Of a DNA stretch of 64,000 nucleotides, positions 26,306 to 36,427 are shown one piece after another. The notes below the pieces were generated by a model, which had not been told where the DNA came from, searched no databases, and saw only the letters and a list, made by a program, of their open reading frames with translations. The stretch is from JAFLCM01 sp964510955 (GTDB lineage: Bacteria; Planctomycetota; Phycisphaerae; Phycisphaerales; UBA1924). The translations under genes and the position numbers were made by a program. Where the stretch lies: positions 1 to 64,000 of the forward strand of contig CAZEDW010000011.1 of NCBI GenBank assembly GCA_964510955.1. The letters are read 5' to 3'. How positions within the stretch are numbered: the first letter of the stretch is position 1; every line of letters begins with the position of its first letter.

Positions 26306-26338
26306 CCCCCGCCGAGGCGGGGGATCGGGAATCCGATC
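26306..26338 (+). promoter_or_regulatory. Two tandem hairpins just before a small gene
   Basis: CCCCCGC (26306-26312) pairs with GCGGGGG (26317-26323); directly after, GATCGG (26323-26328) pairs with CCGATC (26333-26338) around a GAAT loop. The second hairpin ends 9 bases before the ATG at 26348 and could mask the ribosome site. Function is unproven. Confidence 0.4.
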
Positions 26339-26347
26339 CTTGGGGGT

Positions 26348-26809
26348 ATGAAACTACGTCACGTCTTTTCCATCGTGGGCGGGCTGTTCGGCATCTGCTC
26401 GATGATGTACTCGCTGCCCAAGACGATCGAAGCGGTGGACCAGGCCAAGGCCGGCGGCGCTCCGCTGGGGGCGGCCCTGCCGAAGGGGGCCGACGGGCTG
26501 CCGGGGCTGGCCGGCCTCTCGGGCCTGGTGTCGAAGATGTCGCAGCCGCCGCAGAGCATCGACAGCCTGCGGGCCGGGGCCACGCCGATCTCGACCGAGG
26601 GGGCGCAGATTTTCTCGGCCGACGGCGGCGAACTGACCCAGCAGCAGCGCCGCGAGCTCGAGGAAATGACCGCCGAGATGAACGAGAAGCTGCAGGCGCA
26701 GGAAGAGAAGGGCGCGCAGAAGTCGGCGTACAAGCCGCTCAAGAAGTCCCGCACCGCGCCGAAGGTGACGGTTCACAAGGGCGACGAGAAGACCGCCGAG
26801 GCGAAGTAG
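26348..26809 (+). CDS. Hypothetical exported protein
   Basis: 153 residues with no recognised family. The N terminus has a signal or anchor helix (VFSIVGGLFGICSMMYSL). A Gly/Leu-rich stretch and a helical segment rich in Glu/Gln (QQQRRELEEMTAEMNEKLQAQEEK, coiled-coil-like) follow, and the C terminus is lysine-rich. It lies 9 bp before rnhA on the same strand, so the two are probably co-transcribed, although nothing links them by function. The ribosome site is unclear because two hairpins crowd the leader. Confidence 0.7.
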   Translation: MKLRHVFSIVGGLFGICSMMYSLPKTIEAVDQAKAGGAPLGAALPKGADGLPGLAGLSGLVSKMSQPPQSIDSLRAGATPISTEGAQIFSADGGELTQQQRRELEEMTAEMNEKLQAQEEKGAQKSAYKPLKKSRTAPKVTVHKGDEKTAEAK

Positions 26810-26818
26810 ACTGGCGGG

Positions 26819-27307
26819 ATGAACGACGCCGGCGCGCCCGAGGACCCATCGAAACGACACCTGGTCGAACTGCACACCGACGGCGCGTGCTCGGGGAACC
26901 CGGGGCCGGGCGGCTGGGCGTTCATCCTGAAGCACCCCGCCAGCGGCAAGGTCGTTGACGGCTCTGGCGGCGAGCCCGAGACCACCAACAACCGCATGGA
27001 GCTGCTGGCGGTGATCAACGGTCTGAGGGCGATCAAGAAGCCCAGCCGCGTGGAGCTGTATTCAGACAGCAAGTACGTCCTGGACGGCCTCAGCGAGTGG
27101 ATGCCCGACTGGAAGAAGCGCGGGTGGAAGACCGCCGCCAAGAAGCCGGTGAAGAACCAGGACCTGTGGATGGAGCTCGACGAGCTGGCCGCTCGCCACG
27201 ACGTGAGCTTCCACTGGATCAAGGGCCACAACGAGCACCCCGAGAACGAGGCGTGCGACCGCATGGCGGTGGCGGCCCGGGACGCTTACAACGCTGGGCT
27301 GCGCTGA
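26819..27307 (+). CDS. rnhA: Ribonuclease HI
   Basis: Degrades the RNA strand of RNA-DNA hybrids, removing R-loops and primers. The 162 residues show all four acidic active-site positions in the usual context: D in HTDGACSGNPGPGG, E in NNRMELLAVINGL, D in YSDSKYV and D in NEACDRMA. Family length is normal (about 150-160). The ATG at 26819 follows the upstream stop by 9 bp. A basic WKKRGWKT segment corresponds to the hybrid-binding 'basic protrusion' of the E. coli type. Confidence 0.95.
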   Translation: MNDAGAPEDPSKRHLVELHTDGACSGNPGPGGWAFILKHPASGKVVDGSGGEPETTNNRMELLAVINGLRAIKKPSRVELYSDSKYVLDGLSEWMPDWKKRGWKTAAKKPVKNQDLWMELDELAARHDVSFHWIKGHNEHPENEACDRMAVAARDAYNAGLR

Positions 27308-27414
27308 CAACGACCCGAGACACCCAAAGCGTCCCGGTCGGCACCGGTGACTGACTAGATCTCGGCGCGGAGGCCGAGCCGCGTTCAAATCGTGAGTGAT
27401 TCAAACAAAGAACA

Positions 27415-27440
27415 CGCCCTTCAGCGTTAGCCGAAGGGCG
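27415..27440 (-). terminator. Terminator downstream of dnaK
   Basis: A perfect 8-bp stem, CGCCCTTC (27415-27422) with GAAGGGCG (27433-27440), has a 10-nt loop. Read on the minus strand it is followed by a T-rich run (TGTTCTTTGTTTG), as expected for a Rho-independent terminator of dnaK, whose stop lies about 145 bp upstream of the hairpin. Confidence 0.7.
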
Positions 27441-27584
27441 CCTGGAGGAAAGAAAGAAAGCTCAGGTACCGGGTGTATTCGTCGGGCATGGGCCGGCGGA
27501 TTCACGTGGGCCGGCCCGCAGCGGGACACGTCCCCATGCCACGGGCTCGCCGTCTTCGGCGTGCCCGTGATGCCACTTCAGCCC

Positions 27585-29519
<1,935 letters not shown>

Positions 29520-29911
29520 GGGGTGGTTTTCCTTTCCTTCGACGCCTGGGAGGGTGCAAGGGCTGTGCCAGCGGGCCCGGCAGTGTTTGGGGAGCGCCAA
29601 TGCTTCGGAAAGGCCTATCGGCCCGACAGGGCACGCCGAGCGGGATGGGGCGACTGTCAGAGTGGCAGGCCCCGGCCCGATGCAAGGAAGCGGCCGCGGA
29701 CGGGTCGGATCGACACGGATGGGTTAAGAGGGTCAGGAAGCCACGGCTGTCCCGTGGATGGGCCCTGCGATAGAGCCGACCGGAAGGCGCTGCCGAGGCT
29801 CAACCTGGGTCATTCGCTCTTCCCGCCGCATCCGCGTTCATCTGTGAAATACGTCGCTCTGTCTCTCAGCTGCGCATTGACGCATCGGATCGTTTCTGGC
29901 AACATTGCCAC
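29520..29911. other. Divergent dnaK-guaB intergenic region with dispersed repeats
   Basis: No gene is seen. The stretch 29691-29735 carries a GCGGACGGGTCGGATCGACACGG-like repeat related to the one at about 8011-8035, and 29828-29848 holds its opposite-strand partner CATCCGCGTTCATCTGTG. A weak TTGACG (29877-29882) and AACATT (29901-29906) pair sits only six bases before guaB; if used, the guaB mRNA would be almost leaderless. No heat-shock operator is visible. Confidence 0.5.
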
Positions 29912-31486
29912 ATGGGAGCCCGAACAAACCAGCCCGGCGGTTTCCTCGACGCCAAGTTCGTCCAGGACGCGATCACGTTCGATGATGTGCTGCTGGTGCC
30001 GCGCCGCTCGGCGGTCAACCCCGCGGGCGTCGACCTGCGCACGCGCCTGAGCCGCAACATCGCGCTCAACATCCCGCTGGTCTCGGCGCCCATGGACACG
30101 GTCACCGAGAGCCGCCTGGCCATCGCGCTGGCGCAGGAGGGCGGCATCGGGATCATCCACCGCAACATGCCGCCCGAGGCGCAGGCCATCGAGGTGACCA
30201 AGGTCAAGCGCTCCGAGAACGGCGTCATCATCGACCCGATCACACTGGGCCCCAAGGACACCGTCGGGCGGGCACGCCAGCTCATGGCGGAGTACAACAT
30301 CTCGGGGTTCCCCGTCACCGATGACGGCGCGACGGCCCTGCGGACCAAGGGCAAGGTGCTGGGAATCCTCACCGAGCGCGACCTGAAGTTCATCGCCAAC
30401 GACAGCGAGCTGGTCGAGAACGTGATGACGAGGTCCAACCTCGTCACTGCCCCCCCCACCGCCACGCTGGACGACGCGGTGAAGATCCTCAGCAAGGCCA
30501 AGGTGAAGAAGCTGCTGCTGCTGGATTCGGCGGGCAAGCTCGCGGGCATGATCACGATGCGCGACCTGGACCAGCAGAACCGCTTCCCGCTGGCCTGCAA
30601 GGACGCGCGGGGGCGTCTGCGGTGCGGGGCGGCGGTGGGCACGCTGCAGTACGAGCGCGTCGAGAAGCTGATCGCCGCCGAAGTGGACGTGATCGTGGTG
30701 GACACGGCCCACGGCCACAGCGAGAACGTGCTGAACACGGTGCGCGAGGTGAAGAAGCGGTTCCCCAAGATCGAGCTGATCGCGGGCAACATCGCCACCA
30801 GCGAGGGGGCGGCGGATTTGATCGAAGCGGGCGCCGACGCGGTGAAGGTGGGTATCGGGCCGGGCTCGATCTGCACGACGCGGATCGTGACGGGGGTGGG
30901 CGTGCCGCAGGTGACGGCGGTGATGAACGCCGTCAGCGCCGCGGAGGGCGCGGGAGTTCCCGTGATCGCCGACGGCGGCATCCGCCAGTCGGGCGAGATC
31001 GCCAAGGCGATCGCCGCGGGCGCGTGCAGCGTGATGCTCGGCGGCCTGTTCGCGGGGCTGGATGAGTCGCCGGGCGAGGTGGTGATCAGCGAAGGCCGTC
31101 GCTACAAGACGTATCGAGGCATGGGCAGCGAGGGCGCCATGAACGCCGGCAGCGCCGACCGCTATTTCCAGGGCGAGAAGCTGGCCGCCAAGCGCAAGGC
31201 CGGCGCCTCGGGCGGTCCAGGGGGGGGCGGGGGGGAGCACATCAAGTTCGTGCCCGAGGGGGTCGAGGGGCTGGTGCCGTACCGCGGGAGGCTCAGCGAG
31301 TTCGTCTATCAGATGGTGGGCGGCGTGCGCAGCGCGATGGGCTACTGCGGCTGCGACAGCATCGAGAAGCTTCGGACCGAGGCGAAGTTCTGCAAGGTGA
31401 GCCGGGCGAGCGTGATCGAGAGTCACCCGCACGACATCCGGATCACCAAGGAGTCGCCGAACTACTCGGCGGAAGTGCGGGTGTGA
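29912..31486 (+). CDS. guaB: IMP dehydrogenase
   Basis: Oxidises IMP to XMP with NAD, the committing step to guanine nucleotides. The 524 residues have the TIM barrel interrupted by a CBS-domain pair (about 105-230, regulatory) and the active-site loop GIGPGSICTTRIVTGVG with catalytic C321. The flap region after EKLAAKRKA contains a glycine-rich stretch (about residues 430-440) encoded by G-runs, seemingly expanded relative to relatives. KFVPEGVEGLVPYRG closes the conserved flap. Purine synthesis is thus represented twice in the window (purL/purQ and guaB). Confidence 0.97.
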   Translation: MGARTNQPGGFLDAKFVQDAITFDDVLLVPRRSAVNPAGVDLRTRLSRNIALNIPLVSAPMDTVTESRLAIALAQEGGIGIIHRNMPPEAQAIEVTKVKRSENGVIIDPITLGPKDTVGRARQLMAEYNISGFPVTDDGATALRTKGKVLGILTERDLKFIANDSELVENVMTRSNLVTAPPTATLDDAVKILSKAKVKKLLLLDSAGKLAGMITMRDLDQQNRFPLACKDARGRLRCGAAVGTLQYERVEKLIAAEVDVIVVDTAHGHSENVLNTVREVKKRFPKIELIAGNIATSEGAADLIEAGADAVKVGIGPGSICTTRIVTGVGVPQVTAVMNAVSAAEGAGVPVIADGGIRQSGEIAKAIAAGACSVMLGGLFAGLDESPGEVVISEGRRYKTYRGMGSEGAMNAGSADRYFQGEKLAAKRKAGASGGPGGGGGEHIKFVPEGVEGLVPYRGRLSEFVYQMVGGVRSAMGYCGCDSIEKLRTEAKFCKVSRASVIESHPHDIRITKESPNYSAEVRV

Positions 31487-31512
31487 GCGGGCGTCGCGAC
31501 CGTGACGCTCAC
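31483..31512. terminator. Hairpin spanning the ends of two convergent genes
   Basis: GTGAGCG (31483-31489) pairs with CGCTCAC (31506-31512), covering the guaB stop and the stop of the convergent minus-strand gene. It may act in both directions; no clear T-tract is present. Confidence 0.35.
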
Positions 31513-32630
31513 GGCTGGACCGTGCCGTAGGCGGTCGGGACGAAGATCAGCGTGAGGCGGTTGCGGAGGAAATCATTGACGCTCGGCGAGGGCGAGATCG
31601 TGTCCGCGGAAACACTGACCGAGTGCGACCCTGCGGATGCCGGGTAAATCGTCTGCACCGTGACCGGCAGGTTTGTGGTCACGCCGACGCCGGTGTTGGC
31701 CCGGGTGTGGAAGACCGAGAGGTGCTCGGTCGCCGCGTCGGCATCGAGCCGCAATCGGAGGTTGATCGGGATCGGCGCGAGGTCGACCGTGCTGGAGAAC
31801 ATCACCACGATGTAGCCCGCGGCGGGACAGTTGATGGTCGCGCTGCCGATGCTGACGTTGCTGTTGAACGTGGAGATCGACGCGTCGGGGAGTTTCACCG
31901 ACGCCAAGCCCGCTTCGTCGGCGCACTCGGCGGCGGAAACCGAGGCGGCCGGCAGCTGGACGCTGGCATCACCGGGCGGCGCGCCGACCGTGAGCGAGCC
32001 CGCGAGGTTGACGGCGCCGAAGGCGTTGACGGTGACGCTCGGGCCGCCGCCGGACCAGATGGTGTGGGTGTCGGCGGTGTCGTCGTACTCGTAGGCGGGG
32101 TCTTCGTTGGAGGCGCGGTTCAGGGCCAGATGGCCGGTGGTGAAACCCACACCCTGACCGACGGCGTCGAAGACGTTGACGCCGCCCTGCACGCTGAGGC
32201 GCGACCCGCCCGCGGCGGGGCCGCCGACGCCGACGTTGCCGGCGCCGTCAACAGAGATGCCGCGCGTTGACAGACTGAAGGGCGTGCCCGAGACCTGCTG
32301 GCGCGGCGACAGCATCTGGCCGAGCGTCTCGACCTCGAGCCAGAGCGCCTGGCCGGACGTGAAGGGCGAGACGCCGAAATCCAGCGAGGCGGTGAACAGA
32401 CCCTGGGCGACGGCGACGGAGGGCAGCGTCACGGTGCCGATCGGTGCACCGCCGCCGGACTGGGTGTAGAGGCGGAACGTCATTGCGGGCGAGCCGGTGT
32501 ACGGCGTGCCAGCCGACTTGAGCTCGCCCTGATAGGTGAACGACGTGCCCGCGGGCGGGCGGGCCGAGCAGGGGGCAGAAAGTGCCGCGCACAGCGCGAG
32601 TGAGAGCCAGCAACGTGTGTGCCTGAGCAT
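31509..32630 (-). CDS. Secreted planctomycete-type beta-structured protein
   Basis: 373 residues from ATG 32630 (GAAGGACC ribosome site). A signal peptide (LSLALCAALSAPCSA) is followed by a FTYQGELKSAGTPYTG...MTFRLYT domain common in exported proteins of planctomycetes and myxobacteria. GNVGVGG- and FGAVNLAGSL-type repeats, like phage tail-fibre or adhesin head repeats, form the middle. The C terminus is a beta-rich domain. It is probably a surface or secreted adhesin-like structural protein; no catalytic motif is seen. Confidence 0.7.
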   Translation of the reverse strand: MLRHTRCWLSLALCAALSAPCSARPPAGTSFTYQGELKSAGTPYTGSPAMTFRLYTQSGGGAPIGTVTLPSVAVAQGLFTASLDFGVSPFTSGQALWLEVETLGQMLSPRQQVSGTPFSLSTRGISVDGAGNVGVGGPAAGGSRLSVQGGVNVFDAVGQGVGFTTGHLALNRASNEDPAYEYDDTADTHTIWSGGGPSVTVNAFGAVNLAGSLTVGAPPGDASVQLPAASVSAAECADEAGLASVKLPDASISTFNSNVSIGSATINCPAAGYIVVMFSSTVDLAPIPINLRLRLDADAATEHLSVFHTRANTGVGVTTNLPVTVQTIYPASAGSHSVSVSADTISPSPSVNDFLRNRLTLIFVPTAYGTVQP

Positions 32631-32979
32631 GGTGGTCCTTCTCCACGGATCTGCGTATCGCAGCGCCGATTCTATTGAGAGCACTTCCAAAAACGATTCT
32701 CAATCTGGCAAAAACTGAGCCTGTTTGTGCCCTGCGCGCTGCAGTTCCCGATTCTGGGACCCGGAACGGCGCGCGATCCGGCGCACGGCATCGCCCGCGC
32801 GACAACGTTGTCAAGAACTGCTCGCAAAACTGCGCCCATTCATGTGCCGAGCGCGAGACCTTCGTGGTGACGGCACCTAGCATGCGCGTGAGGTCCCGCT
32901 CCCCTTCCTCCCCCCGGAGAACCGGGAACCGGAAGCGGCGGCGGATCGTGTGGGCGAGACCCCATCTGGAGGTTTCACC
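32631..32979. promoter_or_regulatory. Divergent intergenic region with AT-rich inverted repeat
   Basis: No gene is seen. An inverted repeat, ATTGAGA (32674-32680) with TCTCAAT (32698-32704), lies in the most AT-rich part, and CGATTCT occurs three times nearby. It could be an operator for the divergent secreted-protein and malic-enzyme genes. Confidence 0.35.
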
Positions 32980-34659
32980 ATGCTCACTGCGACACTCAGC
33001 CCAACCAAACCGGCCGGCTACAGGCACGGTCACGCACTGCTGGACAACCCGTTCCGCACCAAGGGGACCGCGTTCAGCGAAGAAGAGCGCTCTGAATACG
33101 GCCTGCTGGGGCTCCTGCCGCCGCAGGTCGAATCCCTGGAGCAGCAGACCGCGCGGGCGTGGGAGGCGTTCCAGTCGCGCGCGACGGCGCTGGACAAGCA
33201 CATCTATCTCAGGGCGCTGCAGGACACCAACGAGGTGCTGTACTACCGGCTGCTCCTGGACCACGTCGAGGAGACGATGCCGATCGTGTACACGCCGACG
33301 GTGGCGCAGGCGTGCGAGCAGTTTTCGCACATCTACCGGCGCCCGCGGGGGCTGTTCGTCTCGTACCCGCTGCGCGACCGCATCCCCGAGATCCTGGCCA
33401 ACCGCTACGGCAAGGACATCGACGTGATCGTGGTGACCGACGGCGGGCGCATCCTCGGCATCGGCGACCAGGGCGTGGGCGGGCTGGGGATCCCGATCGG
33501 CAAGCTGTCGCTGTACACGCTGATCGGCGGCATCCGGCCCGAGCGGACGCTGCCGATCGTGCTGGACGTGGGCACCAACAACGCCGAGCGGCTGCGTGAC
33601 CCCTTGTACCTGGGCTGGCGCCACGAGCGGCTGAGCGGGAAGGAGTACTTCGACTTCATCGACCAGTTCATCCGCGGCGTGAAGGAAGCGCTGCCGAACA
33701 CCTGCGTGCAGTGGGAGGACTTCCCCAACAGCATCGCCTACACGCTCCTGAACAAGTACCGCGAAGAGGTGCTGAGCTTCAACGATGACATCCAGGGGAC
33801 GGCGGCGGTGACGCTGGGGGCGATTCTCGGCGGGATCGCCGTCACGGGCAGGCCGTTGCGGGACCAGCACGTGGTGATCCTCGGGGCCGGCTCGGCGGGG
33901 ATCGGGGTGGCCGATTACCTGTGGCGGGCCATGGTCGAGGACGGGCTGCCGGAGAAAGAGGCCCGCTCGCGGTTCTGGATCATCAACCGCGGCGGCGTTC
34001 TGCACACCGGGCGGGCCGACCTGTCCGGTGAGCAGCGCGCGTTCGCACAGGCCAGCGACCGGGTGGCGAAGATGAACCACTCCGCGGCGGGCGTGGTCGG
34101 GCTGGAGGAGGTGGTGAAGGCGGTCCCCGCGACCATCCTCATCGGCCTCTCCACGCTGGCCGGCGCGTTCACCGAACCGATCATCCGCGAGATGGCCCGC
34201 AAGACGGTGCGCCCGATCATCTTCCCGCTGTCGAACCCGACCTCAAAGGCCGAGGCGACGCCCGCGGACCTGATCAAGTGGACCGAGGGGCGGGCGCTGA
34301 TCGCCACCGGCTCGCCGTTCGCGCCGGTGAACGACGGGACGCGGACGATCCCGATCGCGCAGTGCAACAACGTGTACATCTTCCCGGCGATCGGGCTGGC
34401 GCTGGCGGCGTGCCGGGCGAGCAAGGTGTCCGACGGGATGCTGCTGGCGGCGGCGCGGGCGCTGGGTGAAAAATCGCCGGCGCTGAAGGACCGCAACGGC
34501 GCGCTGCTCCCGAACCTGCGTGAGCTGCGCAGCGTGGCACGCCACATCGCGGCGGCGGTGGCGGTGCAGGCCCAGAACGAGGGCCTGGCCCCGCCGATGG
34601 ACCGCGAGGAGCTGGCGCGGAGGATCGCGGCGACCCAGTGGGTGCCGGCGTACGCGTGA
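32980..34659 (+). CDS. maeA: NAD-dependent malic enzyme
   Basis: Decarboxylates malate to pyruvate with reduction of NAD(P). The 559 residues match the long MaeA/eukaryotic-type family: GLLPPQVESLEQQ start region, MPIVYTPTVAQACEQFSHIYRRP, VTDGGRILGIGDQG, and the metal/catalytic motif FNDDIQGTAAVTLG, followed by the dinucleotide fold LGAGSAGIG. The ATG at 32980 is chosen because a perfect GGAGG lies seven bases upstream; an ATG at 32950 is an alternative. It is a single-gene unit. Confidence 0.96.
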   Translation: MLTATLSPTKPAGYRHGHALLDNPFRTKGTAFSEEERSEYGLLGLLPPQVESLEQQTARAWEAFQSRATALDKHIYLRALQDTNEVLYYRLLLDHVEETMPIVYTPTVAQACEQFSHIYRRPRGLFVSYPLRDRIPEILANRYGKDIDVIVVTDGGRILGIGDQGVGGLGIPIGKLSLYTLIGGIRPERTLPIVLDVGTNNAERLRDPLYLGWRHERLSGKEYFDFIDQFIRGVKEALPNTCVQWEDFPNSIAYTLLNKYREEVLSFNDDIQGTAAVTLGAILGGIAVTGRPLRDQHVVILGAGSAGIGVADYLWRAMVEDGLPEKEARSRFWIINRGGVLHTGRADLSGEQRAFAQASDRVAKMNHSAAGVVGLEEVVKAVPATILIGLSTLAGAFTEPIIREMARKTVRPIIFPLSNPTSKAEATPADLIKWTEGRALIATGSPFAPVNDGTRTIPIAQCNNVYIFPAIGLALAACRASKVSDGMLLAAARALGEKSPALKDRNGALLPNLRELRSVARHIAAAVAVQAQNEGLAPPMDREELARRIAATQWVPAYA

Positions 34660-35266
34660 GGCGAGACGGTTAGCGGTTTGCGTCGGTCTGAAGCTCTTTG
34701 CCGGTAATCGGCGCGCCGAGCATCAGCCGAGCGGGAGGCTGCGAAGCGGGTGAGATAAGCCCATCGATGGGTGTGGGCGGCGTTTGCCTTGGTGGGGCTT
34801 GGCCGCCTGGAGGTGGGCCGTCGAGCGGGGCTTTGGGGCGCGGGTTGGTAGGCCGTGCCTTGGGGCGCCGTCGGCGGTGTGAGCGGGGTTTCCCCCGCCC
34901 TGCGGACATGGACGCCCATCGGTCGCCGCTCGCGAGTCGGGGCCGGTGGGTGAGACGTGACGCGCCGCCGTGGTCCGTTGCCCGATCCTCGCCGACCTCG
35001 TCGCCGGGTGGCGGTTCTCACCGCCCCGCCAAGAGTGGTGAGAGGTTCCCGTGGCTCCGGTCCTTTGGGGGATGGAGTGAAGGGAAGGCGGTTGCCGATC
35101 CGCCGCCGCCGAGGGTCCGGGTGGAGGGGGTGGGGTCGGGCTTGGGAGTTGGGATGCGCGGTGCCTCTACCTGTACTGGGGCGGGACAGGATTTTGCGCG
35201 CGGAGGTGGCGATGCGCGGGGTTGAAAGCGGCGCAAGGGGTTGGGTGGAGAGGGGTTACGAAATTG
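34660..35266. other. Long repeat-rich non-coding stretch before the island
   Basis: About 600 bp strongly skewed to G on the plus strand. It contains multiple short repeats, for example a CCCATCGATGGG palindrome near 34759 and GGGTGGAGGGGGTGGGG-type tracts. A degenerate relative of the 68-bp repeat (GGATTTTGCGCGCGGAGG...GATGCGCGGGG) lies at about 35190-35222. No open frame has convincing codon use or protein character. Confidence 0.5.
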
Positions 35267-35334
35267 TGGAATTCCGGAGCGCGGGGGTGGGGAGGCGACC
35301 GGGATTTGCGCATGGAAGTGGTGATGCGCGAGGG
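35267..35334. repeat. 68-bp direct repeat, left copy
   Basis: Identical over 68 bp to 37509-37576, same orientation, 2.2 kb apart. It includes a TGCGCAT...ATGCGCG inverted motif near its right end. The two copies bracket the island. Confidence 0.9.
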
Positions 35335-35428
35335 ACGCTCTGGGCCCGTGGTTGGTGGCGGCTTCGGGGAGTGCGGGCGGACTAGACAAGTTGTGCCAGC
35401 AAGTTCGGCCCCCCCGGGGGGGGATGGT

Positions 35429-35929
35429 TCACCTTGCCGCAACGGACTTTCTGCTGAAAGACGTCTCATCGGCTTCAATCGTGCCGGTGAGCTTCGGATC
35501 AGTGCTGGGGTCGTGCGCCATCGCATGCCGCAGGCGGTGCAGAACAAAGAGTGCGGTGCGGTAGCTGACCTGGAGCGTGCGCTTGAATTCGAGCGCCGAC
35601 TCGCCATTCTTCGCGGTGGCGGTCATCCACATGGCACGGCACCACTTCGCCAGCGGGATCAATGACTCGGCCAGCACCGAGTTCGCGCGGACGGTGTACT
35701 GCTTGCCACAGTCCTTGCAGCGCCACATGAAACGCTTGTTCCGGGAGCCGTCGCGGGCGGTCATCCTGTAGACCGTCACCGACCCACAGTGAGGGCAGCA
35801 GGGCAGGTCGCCCCAGCGCTTCGTCTCCAAGAACTCGACCGCCGCCTGTTCGTTGCAGCAGGCCAGTGGGAGTTCTTCGATCAGGTCGGACTTGGCGAGT
35901 TCGGGGCGTTTCTTGGGGATGCGGACCAT
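35429..35929 (-). pseudogene. IS1595/ISXO2-type transposase, truncated
   Basis: 166 residues recognisable as the N-terminal half of an IS1595-family transposase: a zinc ribbon (CPHCGSVTVYR...WRCKDCGKQYTV, four cysteines), the SLIPLAKWCRAMW region and LTGTIEADET, where the first catalytic Asp stands. Full members have about 300 residues and two further catalytic positions. Here the frame leaves the family after ADET and stops 10 residues later, so the enzyme cannot be active. The break lies about 95 bp from the left 68-bp repeat. It has its own strong promoter. Confidence 0.85.
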
Positions 35930-35935
35930 GAGTCT

Positions 35936-35963
35936 ATTATACTTGAATCAAATGCTAAGTCAA
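35936..35963 (-). promoter_or_regulatory. Consensus-like sigma70 promoter of the transposase
   Basis: On the minus strand, TTGACT (35963-35958), a 16-bp spacer and a perfect TATAAT (35941-35936) are followed six bases later by the transposase ATG at 35929, so the transcript would be leaderless or nearly so. Confidence 0.7.
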
Positions 35964-36049
35964 ACATCCTCGCTGTATTTTGGACGACGTTCTGCAAAAA
36001 TCAGGGTAGTCTTAGCCTTGACCGTGCTAATCGTTGTGTTACCCTACAG

Positions 36050-36424
36050 GTGAACGCTACGCCTCTTCATGCTGGCGATCAAATCATCGCCGCACCGAAC
36101 GGTGCGGCGTTATTGGCGAACGCTGATGACTCAGCACAAAGCTGGAATGCTTTGGATTTACGCGAGCGCGCAAAACTGGAACAGCGTTTGCGGGCAATAT
36201 GCACTGCTAATGGTCCGATGGACAAGACAAAGATTCGGCTCGTGAAAGGAGGGCCGGATGGCATCTACGAAATCAAGCTGCGGACACCCGATCTGGGTGC
36301 GTACGCGTTCAAGGACGGCAAAAACTTCATAGTCACCCACGTTGAGCGCAGGCCACACAACAAGCGCACCGTTGCGGAGGCCAAGCGAGCAGACAAAATC
36401 CGTGACCTGCATCGATCACAGTAA
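36050..36424 (+). CDS. RelE/HigB-like toxin (putative)
   Basis: 124 residues from GTG 36050; the frame is open far upstream, but that part overlaps the transposase and is not protein-like. The C-terminal half reads KIRLVKGGPDGIYEIKLRTPDLGAYAFKDG, then VTHVERRPHNKR and a basic tail, consistent with a divergent Gp49/HigB (RelE superfamily) mRNA interferase fold. It ends four bases before an XRE gene, the usual toxin-antitoxin layout of higBA. An alternative is an unrelated small basic protein. Base composition is clearly lower in GC than in chromosomal neighbours, which suggests acquired DNA. Confidence 0.55.
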   Translation: MNATPLHAGDQIIAAPNGAALLANADDSAQSWNALDLRERAKLEQRLRAICTANGPMDKTKIRLVKGGPDGIYEIKLRTPDLGAYAFKDGKNFIVTHVERRPHNKRTVAEAKRADKIRDLHRSQ

Positions 36425-36427
36425 GCC

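Noticed and set aside
26159..26347. Purine riboswitch ahead of purL
   Set aside because: No conserved purine aptamer core could be recognised in the leader.
29520..29600. N-terminal extension of DnaK
   Set aside because: DnaK proteins begin at MSKIIGIDLGTTNS, which has its own ribosome site.
29520..29911. CIRCE heat-shock operator upstream of dnaK
   Set aside because: No TTAGCACTC-N9-GAGTGCTAA-like inverted repeat is found.
35789..36049. Extended N terminus of the HigB-like gene
   Set aside because: It overlaps the transposase on the other strand and is not protein-like; GTG 36050 is preferred.
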